DNA of 25,833 nt from Aalborgiella sp043740415 (GTDB lineage: Bacteria; Pseudomonadota; Gammaproteobacteria; Burkholderiales; Burkholderiaceae_C), in NCBI GenBank assembly GCA_043740415.1, contig JAYUCJ010000147.1, positions 1 to 25,833 of the forward strand, given 5' to 3'. The notes beneath the pieces are model-generated. The model worked only from the letters and a program-made list of their open reading frames with translations, had not been told where the DNA came from and did no database searches. Positions within the stretch are counted from its first letter, which is position 1; each line of letters opens with the position of its first letter. Below are positions 6,874-14,681 of the stretch, piece by piece. The translations under genes were made by a program, and so were the position numbers.

Positions 6874-6937
6874 GTCATTCCCGCGAAGGCGGGAATCCAC
6901 AAGCGCCACGATGGATTCCCGCCTTTGCGGGAATGAC
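6874..6937. repeat. Long inverted repeat of REP/BIME type
   Basis: Two arms of 26 bp (6874-6899 and 6912-6937) are reverse complements with one mismatch and a 12-bp spacer. Each arm is itself a small palindrome built on ATTCCCGC and GCGGGAAT. Repeats of this GTCATTCCCGCGAAGGCGGG type are scattered in many proteobacterial genomes. It sits in the spacer between the divergent FemAB-like and nadE genes and could form a strong hairpin in either transcript. Confidence 0.85.
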
Positions 6938-6985
6938 AGTGCTTGAGCTACGAGATTATCTCGATTTATATATATTTTTATCAAT

Positions 6986-8740
6986 ATGACACTCAAAATC
7001 TGCGTCGCCCAATTAAATCTCATTGTTGGTGATTTGCACGGCAATGCGCAAAAAATGATCACAGCCGCGCACGAGGCTTACGAAAACGGCGCGCGGCTGC
7101 TGCTGACGCCTGAATTGTCCATCTGCGGCTACGCGGCAGAAGACCTGTTTTTGCGCCCCGCTTTCGTCTCTGCCTGCCATGATGCCGTGAAAATGGTCGC
7201 CAACGCTTGCGCAGGGTTAAAAGGCATGGTCGTGGTCGTCGGCCACCCGACGGGCGGTGACGAGCGCAGCAAGTCGGTGGCGATTCAGCGGCGCTTTAAC
7301 GCAGCCAGCGTCATCAGCGAAGGGCGTATTCTGGAAACCTACGCCAAACGCGAGCTGCCGAACTACCAGGTGTTTGACGAACGGCGCTATTTCACCCCAG
7401 GGCAGGGCGTTTGCGTGTTTCAAGTCGGCGAGCCTGGAAATCAAGTCAGTGTGGGCTTACTTATCTGCGAAGACGCTTGGTTTGCCGAGCCCGCGCAGCT
7501 GGCTTTGGAGGCGGGCGCGCAGGTGCTGGCTGTCATCAACGCCTCGCCTTTCCACGTCGGCAAAGGCGGCGAGCGGGTGCAGCGCATGGCAGATCGCGTC
7601 AAAGCCACGGGTTTGCCGCTGATTTACGCGCACTTGGTCGGCGGGCAGGATGAGGTGGTGTTTGACGGTGGCTCGTTTGCGTTGAATGCGAATGGGGAGC
7701 TGGTGGCTAGGGCGGAGAATTTTATAGAAAAATTGCTCTATATCGGTGTAAATACCCATGAAAATACCTCTAAAAATGCATCAAAAATGGATGTAGACGG
7801 CGTATATATTGCATATAGCGCTATTGATTTAGTAGTAAATGAGGTGAATGGCAAGAAGGATGACATCGCCCCGCTACGCAGCGACGAGGCTGATTTGTGG
7901 GACGCGTTGGTGCTGGGCATTCGAGATTATTTGGGTAAAAACGGCTTTCCGGGCGCGATACTAGGTCTGTCGGGTGGTATCGACTCGGCGCTGGTCTTGG
8001 CGTTGGCAGTGGACGCTTTGGGCAAAGACAAGGTCCGCGCTGTGATGATGCCGTCGCCCTACACCGCAGATATCAGCTGGATAGACGCCCGCGAGATGGC
8101 GCAGCGCATGGGCGTGCGCTATGACGAAATATCCATCGTGCCCGAGTTTGAGGCGTTCAAAGCCAGCTTGGTGGGCGAATTCAAGGGCTTGGCCGAGGAC
8201 ACAACCGAAGAGAATATCCAAGCGCGGATTCGTGGCACGCTGTTGATGGCGCTGTCCAACAAATTTGGCAGCATGGTGCTGACGACGGGTAACAAGTCTG
8301 AAATGGCAACGGGTTACTGCACGCTGTATGGCGACATGGCTGGTGGCTTTGCAGCTATCAAAGACATCGCAAAGACCACCGTTTTCAAGCTCTGCCTGTG
8401 GCGCAACCAGAACGACCCGAACGGCACGGGCAGCAACCCCATCCCCGAGCGCATCATCACCCGCCCGCCCAGTGCCGAGCTGCGCGCCGACCAAAAAGAC
8501 CAAGACAGCCTGCCGCCCTACGAGGTGCTGGACGCGATTTTGGAGCGTTATATGGAAAACGACCAGAGCATTGCTGAAATCTTGGCGGCTGGTTTTGCGC
8601 CGGCGGATGTGCAGCGTGTCACGCATCTGATCAAAATCAACGAACACAAACGCCGCCAAGCGCCGATTGGCATTCGCGTCACGCACCGTAGCTTTGGTAA
8701 GGATTGGCGGTATCCGATTACTAGCAAGTTCAGAGCTTAG
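6986..8740 (+). CDS. nadE: Glutamine-dependent NAD+ synthetase
   Basis: This 584-residue enzyme converts deamido-NAD to NAD+ with ATP and ammonia drawn from glutamine. The N-terminal nitrilase-type glutaminase domain (1-260) shows its triad: E43 in TPELSICGY, K121 in TYAKRELPNY and C161 in LLICEDAW. The C-terminal synthetase domain begins near 305 with the ATP-pyrophosphatase loop LGLSGGIDS (329-334) and includes TTGNKSEMATGYCTLYGDMAGG. The protein is longer than usual (about 540-560). The extra residues lie between the domains (about 255-292) and include a stretch derived from a dispersed repeat (MDVDGVYIAYSAIDL). The ATG at 6986 has no obvious Shine-Dalgarno; the region upstream is AT-rich. 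It is followed by glnB in the same direction. Confidence 0.95.
   Translation: MTLKICVAQLNLIVGDLHGNAQKMITAAHEAYENGARLLLTPELSICGYAAEDLFLRPAFVSACHDAVKMVANACAGLKGMVVVVGHPTGGDERSKSVAIQRRFNAASVISEGRILETYAKRELPNYQVFDERRYFTPGQGVCVFQVGEPGNQVSVGLLICEDAWFAEPAQLALEAGAQVLAVINASPFHVGKGGERVQRMADRVKATGLPLIYAHLVGGQDEVVFDGGSFALNANGELVARAENFIEKLLYIGVNTHENTSKNASKMDVDGVYIAYSAIDLVVNEVNGKKDDIAPLRSDEADLWDALVLGIRDYLGKNGFPGAILGLSGGIDSALVLALAVDALGKDKVRAVMMPSPYTADISWIDAREMAQRMGVRYDEISIVPEFEAFKASLVGEFKGLAEDTTEENIQARIRGTLLMALSNKFGSMVLTTGNKSEMATGYCTLYGDMAGGFAAIKDIAKTTVFKLCLWRNQNDPNGTGSNPIPERIITRPPSAELRADQKDQDSLPPYEVLDAILERYMENDQSIAEILAAGFAPADVQRVTHLIKINEHKRRQAPIGIRVTHRSFGKDWRYPITSKFRA
7780..7840 (+). repeat. Dispersed repeat copy 5 (diverged), translated within nadE
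   Basis: ATGGATGTAGACGGCGTATA and then TATTGCATATAGCGCTATTG align with the family core at most positions. The host gene reads it in the opposite direction to the FemAB-like case, still without a stop. The surrounding codons are markedly AT-rich compared with the rest of nadE, which supports an insertion. Confidence 0.65.
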
Positions 8741-8831
8741 AGAGTGTTTGGGGATTAGCGGCGAATAGCGCCTAGAATGTTACAGTTAGCCAACGATTTA
8801 GCCATTTTTTCAGTTTTTAAGAAAGTACGCC

Positions 8832-9170
8832 ATGAAACTCATCACCGCCATTCTCAAACCTTTCAAACTAGAAGAAGTCCGCGAAGCTTTGGCTGAATGC
8901 GGTGTGACGGGTTTAACGGTGACCGAAGTCAAAGGTTTTGGCCGTCAAAAAGGCCACACCGAGCTGTACCGGGGTGCGGAGTACGTGGTCGACTTTTTGC
9001 CGAAAGTCAAAGTCGAGGTGGTGGTGAAGACTGCCGATTTAGATTTGTGCGTTGACGCCATCGTCAAAGCCGCTCGCACAGGCAAAATCGGCGACGGCAA
9101 GATTTTTGTCACCAGCGTCGAGCGCGTGGTGCGTATCCGCACGGGTGAGCAGGACGAAGTTGCGGTCTAA
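8832..9170 (+). CDS. glnB: Nitrogen regulatory protein P-II
   Basis: This 112-residue signalling protein senses 2-oxoglutarate and ATP/ADP, and is modified by GlnD according to glutamine level. It then controls GlnE, NtrB and other targets. The start MKLITAILKPFKLEEVREAL is standard. The T-loop GRQKGHTELYRGAEY carries the uridylylation site Tyr51, and the B-loop ARTGKIGDGKIF lies near 82-93. Length is exactly that of the family. It follows nadE by 91 bp and may share its transcript or have its own promoter. Position after nadE suggests GlnB rather than the amtB-linked GlnK. Confidence 0.95.
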   Translation: MKLITAILKPFKLEEVREALAECGVTGLTVTEVKGFGRQKGHTELYRGAEYVVDFLPKVKVEVVVKTADLDLCVDAIVKAARTGKIGDGKIFVTSVERVVRIRTGEQDEVAV

Positions 9171-9178
9171 GCCGTCGT

Positions 9179-9198
9179 TTTAAATTTAGAAATTTAAA
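9179..9198. terminator. AT-only palindrome between convergent glnB and dgkA
   Basis: TTTAAATTT-AG-AAATTTAAA is a perfect 9-bp inverted repeat located 8 bp after glnB and overlapping the dgkA stop. A bidirectional weak terminator is possible, but the stem has no G-C pairs. Confidence 0.35.
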
Positions 9199-9616
9199 GA
9201 CAAAAGCGCTGCAGCAATGCAGCCGCCCATACGCCGCCGCACAGCAGCAGGCTGAGCAGCACAGCGGCGCTGCCCATGTCTTTGGCGCGTTTTGACAGGG
9301 CATGCCACTCGGGGCTGATGCGGTCGATAGCGGTTTCAATGCCGGTGTTGAGCAGCTCGACAATCATTACGATCAATACCGTGCCCGCTAAAAGCGCAGT
9401 TTCCACCCAGTTGTCACCCAGCCAAAAAGCCAGTGGTACGAGCAAGAATGCTGCCATGGTCTCTTGCCGGAAAGCGGTTTCGCCCCAGCCAGCCATCAAG
9501 CCTTGAATAGAATAACCGCCTGCGTGAATAATGCGGTTCAAGCCGGTGCGGGCTTTTTGCGGGTTGGCCGTTGCGGTGTTGTTTGGGTCGCTAGTGTTGT
9601 TGTTTGTAGGCTGCAT
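9194..9616 (-). CDS. dgkA: Diacylglycerol kinase
   Basis: This 140-residue inner-membrane enzyme phosphorylates diacylglycerol to phosphatidic acid, recycling lipid. After a polar N-terminal tail of about 22 residues rich in Asn and Thr, the core has three membrane segments. The family signature ELLNTGIETAID (about 88-99) and SKRAKDMGSAAVLLS (about 107-121) form the active site, and a conserved Glu is seen early in GWGETAFRQE. The tail makes it slightly longer than the E. coli enzyme (122). It is the last gene of the leftward sigma-factor cluster, 14 bp after the RDD gene, and converges on glnB. Confidence 0.93.
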   Translation of the reverse strand: MQPTNNNTSDPNNTATANPQKARTGLNRIIHAGGYSIQGLMAGWGETAFRQETMAAFLLVPLAFWLGDNWVETALLAGTVLIVMIVELLNTGIETAIDRISPEWHALSKRAKDMGSAAVLLSLLLCGGVWAAALLQRFCL

Positions 9617-9630
9617 GCCGCGATTATCAA

Positions 9631-10179
9631 CTATCGGCTCAGTGGCTTGGAGTCAATCAAACGCGTGCCTGCCCACACATCGTGCCAAAACTGTTGCTGC
9701 GGCTGAAAGCGGCTCAGCAAGGCGTACACCCACACCCAGCCGATCATGAGCAAAGCGGTTTCACCACCGCTGAGCGAAAATGGTGCAAGTGCTGCCAGCG
9801 GTGGCAAGAGCCAAATCCAGCTGAGCACATAGCGCGCCAAAGCGCGCAATTGGGTGATAGGTTGACCGGTCGTGGAGACGACGCGGATGTTCCACGTTTT
9901 CATCGCCAAGGTTTGCCCTTTGGCCCAAAACCACGTGAAGTAGATGCCGAAAATAAGGAACAGGAAGGCTTGCAGGGCATGACGGTTGTTGAGCGCATGG
10001 CGCGTTTGGCTGAGGGTGCCAAACAGATAGCCGGCGATAAAAACAACGCCAAACATCAGCAAACCCTCGTACAGCCAGCAGGCCATGCGGCGCTTCAAGC
10101 TGGGTGTTTGCATGTCCGACAGTAAAACGTTCCCAGCCGGAACACCCCAATCGTCTTGGTTGACGTCTGGGTTGCTCAT
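9631..10179 (-). CDS. RDD family membrane protein
   Basis: This 182-residue protein belongs to the RDD family, small membrane proteins of mostly unknown or ion-transport function. The segment KRRMACWLYEGLLMFGVVFIAGYLFG is the first membrane helix region with the family's early Arg. FLIFGIYFTWFWAKGQTLAMKTWNIRV is the typical second helix and loop, and ALARYVLSWIWLLPPLAAL is the third. Its ATG overlaps the stop of the upstream DUF3106 gene (ATGA), indicating coupled translation. Its role in the sigma-factor operon is unknown. Confidence 0.85.
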   Translation of the reverse strand: MSNPDVNQDDWGVPAGNVLLSDMQTPSLKRRMACWLYEGLLMFGVVFIAGYLFGTLSQTRHALNNRHALQAFLFLIFGIYFTWFWAKGQTLAMKTWNIRVVSTTGQPITQLRALARYVLSWIWLLPPLAALAPFSLSGGETALLMIGWVWVYALLSRFQPQQQFWHDVWAGTRLIDSKPLSR

Positions 10180-10775
10180 TTGATCGTAGATTTGTCAGCT
10201 TTCGGTGTGCTGTCGACCAATTTATTTTTAGCAACAGGTTTTACCGCAGTAGCCGCGCCTGTGGGTTGCGGAGCAACGTTGATATTTGCCAGAGCTTCTT
10301 TGGTCTCAGGCGGTAGCGCCTTGTAGCTTTCCCATTTGGCTTGTTTGTCGCTAGCTGTCAATGTTTTGGTTTGCGCAAAATTGATGCGAGCTTGCTCGCG
10401 TTGTTTTGTGCTCAAACCAGCCCATTCCGTCATGCGACCGTGCAGTTTTGTTTTGTCCTCTGTGCTGAAATGCGCAAAATTAGCTGAAACCGCAAGCCAT
10501 TTGCGCTTGTGGCCTTCTGTCAAGCTTGCCCAGTTGATAGACAAAGGCTGAAGCGCAGTTTTTTGAGCTGGCGTCAATTTATCCCATGTATCTGCAGGTG
10601 GTTTTACAATTTTTGCTGCAGCAACGACAGGTTTTACAGCTTGCGTTGCGTTGGCAGATGATGTCGCTGTCGTTGTCGTGGTGTTTTGTGCGGTCACCAA
10701 GCTCGCAAAGGCAACAAGCGCTGCAACAAGCGCGCTTGATAGTCCTAATTTAACTAGTTTTGCTTTGGCCTGCAT
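10176..10775 (-). CDS. DUF3106 periplasmic protein
   Basis: This 199-residue exported protein has a signal peptide (KLGLSSALVAALVAFASLVTAQ, cleavage near residue 30) and then a Thr/Ala-rich linker. The DUF3106 region (about 60-165) consists of short helical repeats built on W-x-x-L-[ST] and P/T-x-x-[KR] patterns: TWDKLTPAQK, NWASLTEGHKRKWL, EWAGLSTKQREQA and KWESYKALPPETKEAL. The function of DUF3106 is not known; the repeats resemble those of small periplasmic stress proteins. It lies between the DUF3619 membrane protein and the RDD gene in what looks like one operon headed by an ECF sigma factor, which suggests an envelope-related role. Confidence 0.85.
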   Translation of the reverse strand: MQAKAKLVKLGLSSALVAALVAFASLVTAQNTTTTTATSSANATQAVKPVVAAAKIVKPPADTWDKLTPAQKTALQPLSINWASLTEGHKRKWLAVSANFAHFSTEDKTKLHGRMTEWAGLSTKQREQARINFAQTKTLTASDKQAKWESYKALPPETKEALANINVAPQPTGAATAVKPVAKNKLVDSTPKADKSTIK

Positions 10776-10794
10776 ATCAAAAAATCAATAGCTT

Positions 10795-11307
10795 TTATTG
10801 ACCAGCGTTCTCGCCTGGGTGAGTGGCGTTGTAGTCTGCGTGCAATTTCAAAAATTGCGCAAAACCAGCGTCAGCATAAGCTGCCGGCGGTAAGTCGTCA
10901 ACCAACAGGGCTGAATCAACTTCAGCCAATTCGTTGGCACGCAGGTCGTTTTGAATCACAGAGATGGCGATCAAACCAACAACCAAGGCGATCAAGGGAA
11001 GAAAAGAAGCCAATCGATTCCACAAATTCAGGCCTTCGTCCCCAAAGCTCATGGTCGCAGAGCCTCCTGATCCATAGACTGCTGTAGCAGATTTGGTAGA
11101 CGAGACGAGCTGCGTGCGCTTACGATTGGTGACGGCTTGTTGGCGTGCAACGCGCAGGCGCTCAGAGATGTCGTGCGGCAATTCGGTGTTGCCTGAAGAG
11201 AGGCGAGCGGCAAGTTTTAGGCCGAATCGGTCTTGGGCTAATTGCGCTGAAAATGGTGCGGAATCAAGCGATTCAATGCGAGATAAGTTGTAATTTATGC
11301 TGTTCAT
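10795..11307 (-). CDS. DUF3619 single-span membrane protein, candidate anti-sigma factor
   Basis: This 170-residue protein has a cytoplasmic N-terminal domain (1-75, with FGLKLAARLSSGNTELPHDISERLRVAR), one membrane helix (about 100-117, FLPLIALVVGLIAISVI) and a periplasmic tail. It matches DUF3619, of unknown function. The gene overlaps the ECF sigma gene by the ATGA arrangement, so both are made in fixed proportion. Topology, gene order and coupling are those of ECF sigma/anti-sigma pairs. Anti-sigma activity is therefore a reasonable inference, but it is not supported by a recognised anti-sigma motif. Confidence 0.82.
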   Translation of the reverse strand: MNSINYNLSRIESLDSAPFSAQLAQDRFGLKLAARLSSGNTELPHDISERLRVARQQAVTNRKRTQLVSSTKSATAVYGSGGSATMSFGDEGLNLWNRLASFLPLIALVVGLIAISVIQNDLRANELAEVDSALLVDDLPPAAYADAGFAQFLKLHADYNATHPGENAGQ

Positions 11308-11870
11308 AGTTGTATTCCTCGAGCTTTCAAGGCTTTGGCTAGTGCCGCCACAGCTCTGGAACAGTGCGTTTTCACGCTACCCTCAGAGCATCCCATAGCA
11401 GCAGCAGTCTCGGCCACATCAAGCTCCTCCCAATAACGCATGAGGAAGGCTTCTCGTTGACGCGCTGGCAATTCTTGTATTTCTGCCTCGATTTCGCGGA
11501 AAGTTTGAGCTCGACTCGTCGCAGACTCAGCACTTTCCGTGCCATCTGAGTCATTTTTCAGCTCTAAAGTTTCCAAAATATCGAAATCGCCGTCATCTCC
11601 AGCCGATTCAAAGTCACTGAAGTTGGAGAAAACCGCTCTTTGGGTCTTTTGGCGTCTGAACCAGTCTAGCGTGCAATTCGACAAAATGCGCTGGAACAGC
11701 ATGGGCAACTCATTTGGCGGTTTGTCGCCGTAATGTTCCGCCAGCTTCATCATGCTGTCTTGCACAATGTCTAGCGCAGATTCTTCGTTGCGAACGTGGT
11801 AAATCGAGCGTTTGAAGGCACGTTTTTCAACGCTTTTCAGAAAATCAGAGAGTTCTTGTTCAGTTGCCAA
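11304..11870 (-). CDS. ECF-type RNA polymerase sigma factor
   Basis: This 188-residue protein has the two domains of group IV sigma factors. Region 2 (about 15-80) includes NEESALDIVQDSMMKLAEHY and FQRILSNCTLDWFRRQK, which bind core polymerase and the -10 element. Region 4 (about 125-185) includes LPARQREAFLMRYWEELDVA and a helix-turn-helix AAMGCSEGSVKTHCSRAVAAL for the -35 element. An acidic linker (about 92-118) joins them. The only available start is TTG at 11870, since an in-frame TGA lies upstream without an ATG. No clear Shine-Dalgarno precedes it, and a small hairpin lies directly upstream. It heads the operon with DUF3619, DUF3106, RDD and possibly dgkA. Confidence 0.9.
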   Translation of the reverse strand: MATEQELSDFLKSVEKRAFKRSIYHVRNEESALDIVQDSMMKLAEHYGDKPPNELPMLFQRILSNCTLDWFRRQKTQRAVFSNFSDFESAGDDGDFDILETLELKNDSDGTESAESATSRAQTFREIEAEIQELPARQREAFLMRYWEELDVAETAAAMGCSEGSVKTHCSRAVAALAKALKARGIQL

Positions 11871-11877
11871 GTGTTTT

Positions 11878-11893
11878 AGGTCGTTTTTGACCT
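11878..11893 (-). promoter_or_regulatory. Hairpin just upstream of the sigma factor TTG start
   Basis: AGGTC-AAAAAC-GACCT (minus strand) forms a 5-bp stem 7 bp before the TTG. Together with the rare start codon and missing Shine-Dalgarno, it may keep translation low. The effect is inferred. Confidence 0.3.
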
Positions 11894-12043
11894 TCGCTTC
11901 ATGTCGGTTTGTCTTTGTTTTTAGTTGTCATCACCTAATTACGAGGTGGTTACAACGTCTTAGACGGGGATTATGGCATTTCAAAGCTTTAAAAATGGTG
12001 CAAATCAAGAATTGTCAAGATTTTTACGTAAGGAAGTGCGATA

Positions 12044-12175
12044 ATGCGACCTGCAAGTCAAACAGCAAACGGGTCACAACAGGGCGCTACAACAGGGCGT
12101 TCATGGTTGCTGGCCTCAAGTCCCGACGCGGCTCCACAAGAGCTCAGTGAAGGGGCACCCAAGGTATTTCGTTAG
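12044..12175 (+). CDS. Possible leader ORF upstream of ilvB
   Basis: A 43-codon frame begins at an ATG with a strong Shine-Dalgarno (AAGGAAG, 7 bp upstream) and ends 34 bp before the ilvB start. The product begins MRPASQTANGSQQGATT and has SWLLASS in the middle. It is not rich in Ile, Val or Leu, and no terminator hairpin with a T-run follows, so a classical attenuator is not supported. It contains a direct repeat of ACAACAGGGCG (12076-12086 and 12089-12099). It could be a translated leader that controls ilvB or simply a chance frame; the good ribosome site is the main support. Confidence 0.35.
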   Translation: MRPASQTANGSQQGATTGRSWLLASSPDAAPQELSEGAPKVFR

Positions 12176-12209
12176 AGAAATTCACAAAGGTTTACGCAAA
12201 GGATCCATC

Positions 12210-14012
12210 ATGGAAATCAACCAAGCTGAAATATCAGCCGCTACAGCAGCAACAACTGCTACAGCACCTTCAAAATCTGACCATCCGAACGTGCCCGAAC
12301 TTCGTGGTGCGGAAATATTGGTCAAATCACTTCAAGCGGAAAACGTCAAATTCATTTGGGGTTACCCCGGTGGTGCCGTGTTGCACATTTATGACGCGCT
12401 CTATAAACAAGAGACCATGCAGCACATACTGGTGCGCCATGAGCAAGCTGCCGTTCACGCTGCGGATGGCTATGCGCGCGCTACGGGTGATGTAGGCGTT
12501 GCTCTGGTCACCTCTGGCCCAGGCGCGACCAATGCCGTCACCGGTATTGCGACGGCGTATATGGACAGCATCCCGATGGTCATCATCACCGGCCAAGTGC
12601 CAACGCACGCTATCGGCTTAGACGCTTTCCAAGAGTGCGACACCATCGGCATTACCCGCCCCATCGTCAAGCACAACTTTCTGGTCAAAGACGCACGCGA
12701 TTTGGCAGAGACCATGAAAAAGGCTTTCCACATCGCGCGTAGCGGCCGACCTGGCCCGGTGGTGGTGGACATTCCTAAAGACGTTTCATTCAACAAGGTG
12801 CCGTACCACGGCTACCCAGAAAGCGTTGAAATGCGCGCCTACAACCCGGTGCGCAAAGGCCACAGTGGGCAAATTCGCAAAGCGCTGATGTTGTTGTTGA
12901 AAGCGAAACGCCCGTACATCTATACCGGCGGCGGTGTGTTGTTGAGCAATGCCAGCGCCGAACTGCGCATCTTGGCAGACATGCTTGGCTTCCCTTGCAC
13001 CAATACCTTGATGGGTTTGGGCGCGATTGCTGCGAGCGACCCTAAATTCTTGGGTATGCTGGGTATGCACGGCACGTTTGAAGCCAACAACGCCATGCAA
13101 AGCGCGGATGTGGTCTTGGCAGTCGGCGCTCGTTTTGACGACCGCGTGATTGGTAATCCCAAGCATTTTGCGCAAGTTGAGCGCAAGATCATTCATATCG
13201 ACATCGATCCATCCAGCATTTCCAAGCGCGTGAAAGTTGATATCCCTATCGTAGGCGATGTCAAAGAAGTGTTGTTAGAGATGATCGCGATGATCAAAGA
13301 AGGCTCTTTGAAGCCTGATACCACTGCTTTAGGCGAGTGGTGGAGCACGATTGAGACATGGCGAAAACGCGATTGCATGAAGTACGACCACGGCAAAGGC
13401 GATGTCATCAAGCCGCAATACGTGATCGAGACTTTGTGCAATATGACCAAGGGCGAAGAGACCTACATCACGTCAGACGTGGGTCAACACCAAATGTGGG
13501 CAGCGCAATATTACAAGTTTGAAGAGCCGCGTCGCTGGATCAACTCAGGCGGTTTGGGCACCATGGGTGTGGGCATTCCATACGCTATGGGCATCAAATT
13601 AGCCAAGCCTGACAAAGAAGTGTTTTGCGTGACGGGTGAAGGCTCAGTGCAGATGTGTATTCAAGAGCTGTCAACGTGCTTGCAATACAACACGCCGATC
13701 AAAATCGTGTCCTTGAACAACCGCTACCTCGGCATGGTGCGCCAGTGGCAAGAAATTGACTACGAAGGCCGTTATAGCCACAGCTACATGGACGCGTTGC
13801 CTAACTTCGTGAAGTTGGCTGAAGCCTACGGCCACGTTGGTATGTTGATCGAGTCACCAGCCGATGTTGAGCCCGCATTGCGTGAAGCACGCAAGCTGAA
13901 AGATCGCACGGTGTTCATGGACTTCCGTACCGACCCGACCGAGAACGTGTTTCCGATGGTCAAAGCCGGCATGGGTATTGACCAGATGCTTTTGGGTTCT
14001 GAAGATTTGTAA
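12210..14012 (+). CDS. ilvB: Acetolactate synthase, catalytic (large) subunit
   Basis: This 600-residue thiamine-diphosphate enzyme makes acetolactate or acetohydroxybutyrate, the first common step of valine, leucine and isoleucine synthesis. The N-terminal PYR domain shows WGYPGGAVLHIYDAL and the catalytic Glu in VRHEQAAVHAADGYARATG. The central FAD/DHS-like domain follows (GMHGTFEANNAM, GARFDDRV). The C-terminal PP domain has the diphosphate motif GEGSVQMCIQELSTCLQY ending with NNRYLGMVRQWQ. The usual GDG reads GEG, which I recall as normal in Burkholderiales. The ATG at 12210 is chosen because AAAGGA lies 6-7 bp upstream; the frame opens earlier at 12147 without such a site. ilvH and ilvC follow. 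Confidence 0.95.
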   Translation: MEINQAEISAATAATTATAPSKSDHPNVPELRGAEILVKSLQAENVKFIWGYPGGAVLHIYDALYKQETMQHILVRHEQAAVHAADGYARATGDVGVALVTSGPGATNAVTGIATAYMDSIPMVIITGQVPTHAIGLDAFQECDTIGITRPIVKHNFLVKDARDLAETMKKAFHIARSGRPGPVVVDIPKDVSFNKVPYHGYPESVEMRAYNPVRKGHSGQIRKALMLLLKAKRPYIYTGGGVLLSNASAELRILADMLGFPCTNTLMGLGAIAASDPKFLGMLGMHGTFEANNAMQSADVVLAVGARFDDRVIGNPKHFAQVERKIIHIDIDPSSISKRVKVDIPIVGDVKEVLLEMIAMIKEGSLKPDTTALGEWWSTIETWRKRDCMKYDHGKGDVIKPQYVIETLCNMTKGEETYITSDVGQHQMWAAQYYKFEEPRRWINSGGLGTMGVGIPYAMGIKLAKPDKEVFCVTGEGSVQMCIQELSTCLQYNTPIKIVSLNNRYLGMVRQWQEIDYEGRYSHSYMDALPNFVKLAEAYGHVGMLIESPADVEPALREARKLKDRTVFMDFRTDPTENVFPMVKAGMGIDQMLLGSEDL

Positions 14013-14114
14013 TTTTCACAATCATTCTTCACAACATTTTTTTGAATCTATTGCCCGCCAAGTCTGCACATTACCGTGTGCGGGGGAGGGCGGCGAAAAG
14101 AGGAAATTATTCAC

Positions 14115-14606
14115 ATGAAACACATCATTGCAGTATTACTTGAGAACGAACCCGGCGCTTTGTCGCGCGTGGTGGGTTTGTTTTCCGCCCGTGGCTACAA
14201 CATCGAGTCGCTTACCGTCGCACCGACGGAAGACCCGACTTTGTCACGCATGACGATTCAAACCTCTGGTTCAGATGACGTGATTGAACAAATCACCAAG
14301 CATTTGAACCGCCTCATTGAAGTCGTCAAAGTGGTTGATTTGACTGAAGGTGCTTACACCGAGCGCGAGTTGATGATGGTCAAAATCCGCGCTGTTGGCA
14401 AAGAGCGCGAAGAAGTCAAACGCATGGCTGACATCTTCCGTGGCCGCATCATTGACGTGACCGATAAGAGCTACACCATTGAGCTGACTGGTGACCACGA
14501 CAAAAACGATGCTTTCTTGGAAGCCATCGACAAATCAGCGATTCTGGAAACCGTGCGCACAGGCCCTAGCGGTATCGGGCGCGGCGAGAGAATCCTAAAA
14601 GTCTAA
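14115..14606 (+). CDS. ilvH: Acetolactate synthase, regulatory (small) subunit
   Basis: This 163-residue subunit activates the large subunit and confers feedback inhibition by valine. The N-terminal ACT domain (1-78) is clear: MKHIIAVLLENEPGALSRVV, FSARGYNIESLTVAPTED, and LNRLIEVVKVVDL. The C-terminal domain (about 85-160) carries ERELMMVKIRA and FRGRIIDVTDKSYTIELTG. Length matches IlvH of E. coli (163). The ATG at 14115 is chosen from the standard MKHII start, with AGAGGA upstream; a frame opening at 14076 adds 13 unlikely residues. It lies 102 bp after ilvB and 75 bp before ilvC. Confidence 0.95.
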   Translation: MKHIIAVLLENEPGALSRVVGLFSARGYNIESLTVAPTEDPTLSRMTIQTSGSDDVIEQITKHLNRLIEVVKVVDLTEGAYTERELMMVKIRAVGKEREEVKRMADIFRGRIIDVTDKSYTIELTGDHDKNDAFLEAIDKSAILETVRTGPSGIGRGERILKV

Positions 14607-14607
14607 A

Positions 14608-14628
14608 CTTCGCGTTTAAAATGCGAAG
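14608..14628 (+). other. Hairpin in the ilvH-ilvC spacer
   Basis: CTTCGC-GTTTAAAAT-GCGAAG forms a 6-bp stem immediately after the ilvH stop. A T-run occurs only 8 bp further on, so it is a poor terminator; it may act as an mRNA processing or stability element. Confidence 0.35.
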
Positions 14629-14681
14629 GTACCTAATTTTTTATAACAAAGTTACCACCCCCTTTTTTAACGGAGATTGAG

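Noticed and set aside
7961..8686. A 241-codon open frame opposite nadE
   Set aside because: It is fully antisense to well-conserved nadE sequence and has no family features of its own.
12147..12209. Upstream start for ilvB at 12147
   Set aside because: No ribosome site; the added residues do not look like IlvB, while AAAGGA fits the ATG at 12210.
14608..14650. Rho-independent terminator between ilvH and ilvC
   Set aside because: The stem is only 6 bp and the T-run starts 8 bp later, so it does not fit a functional terminator.
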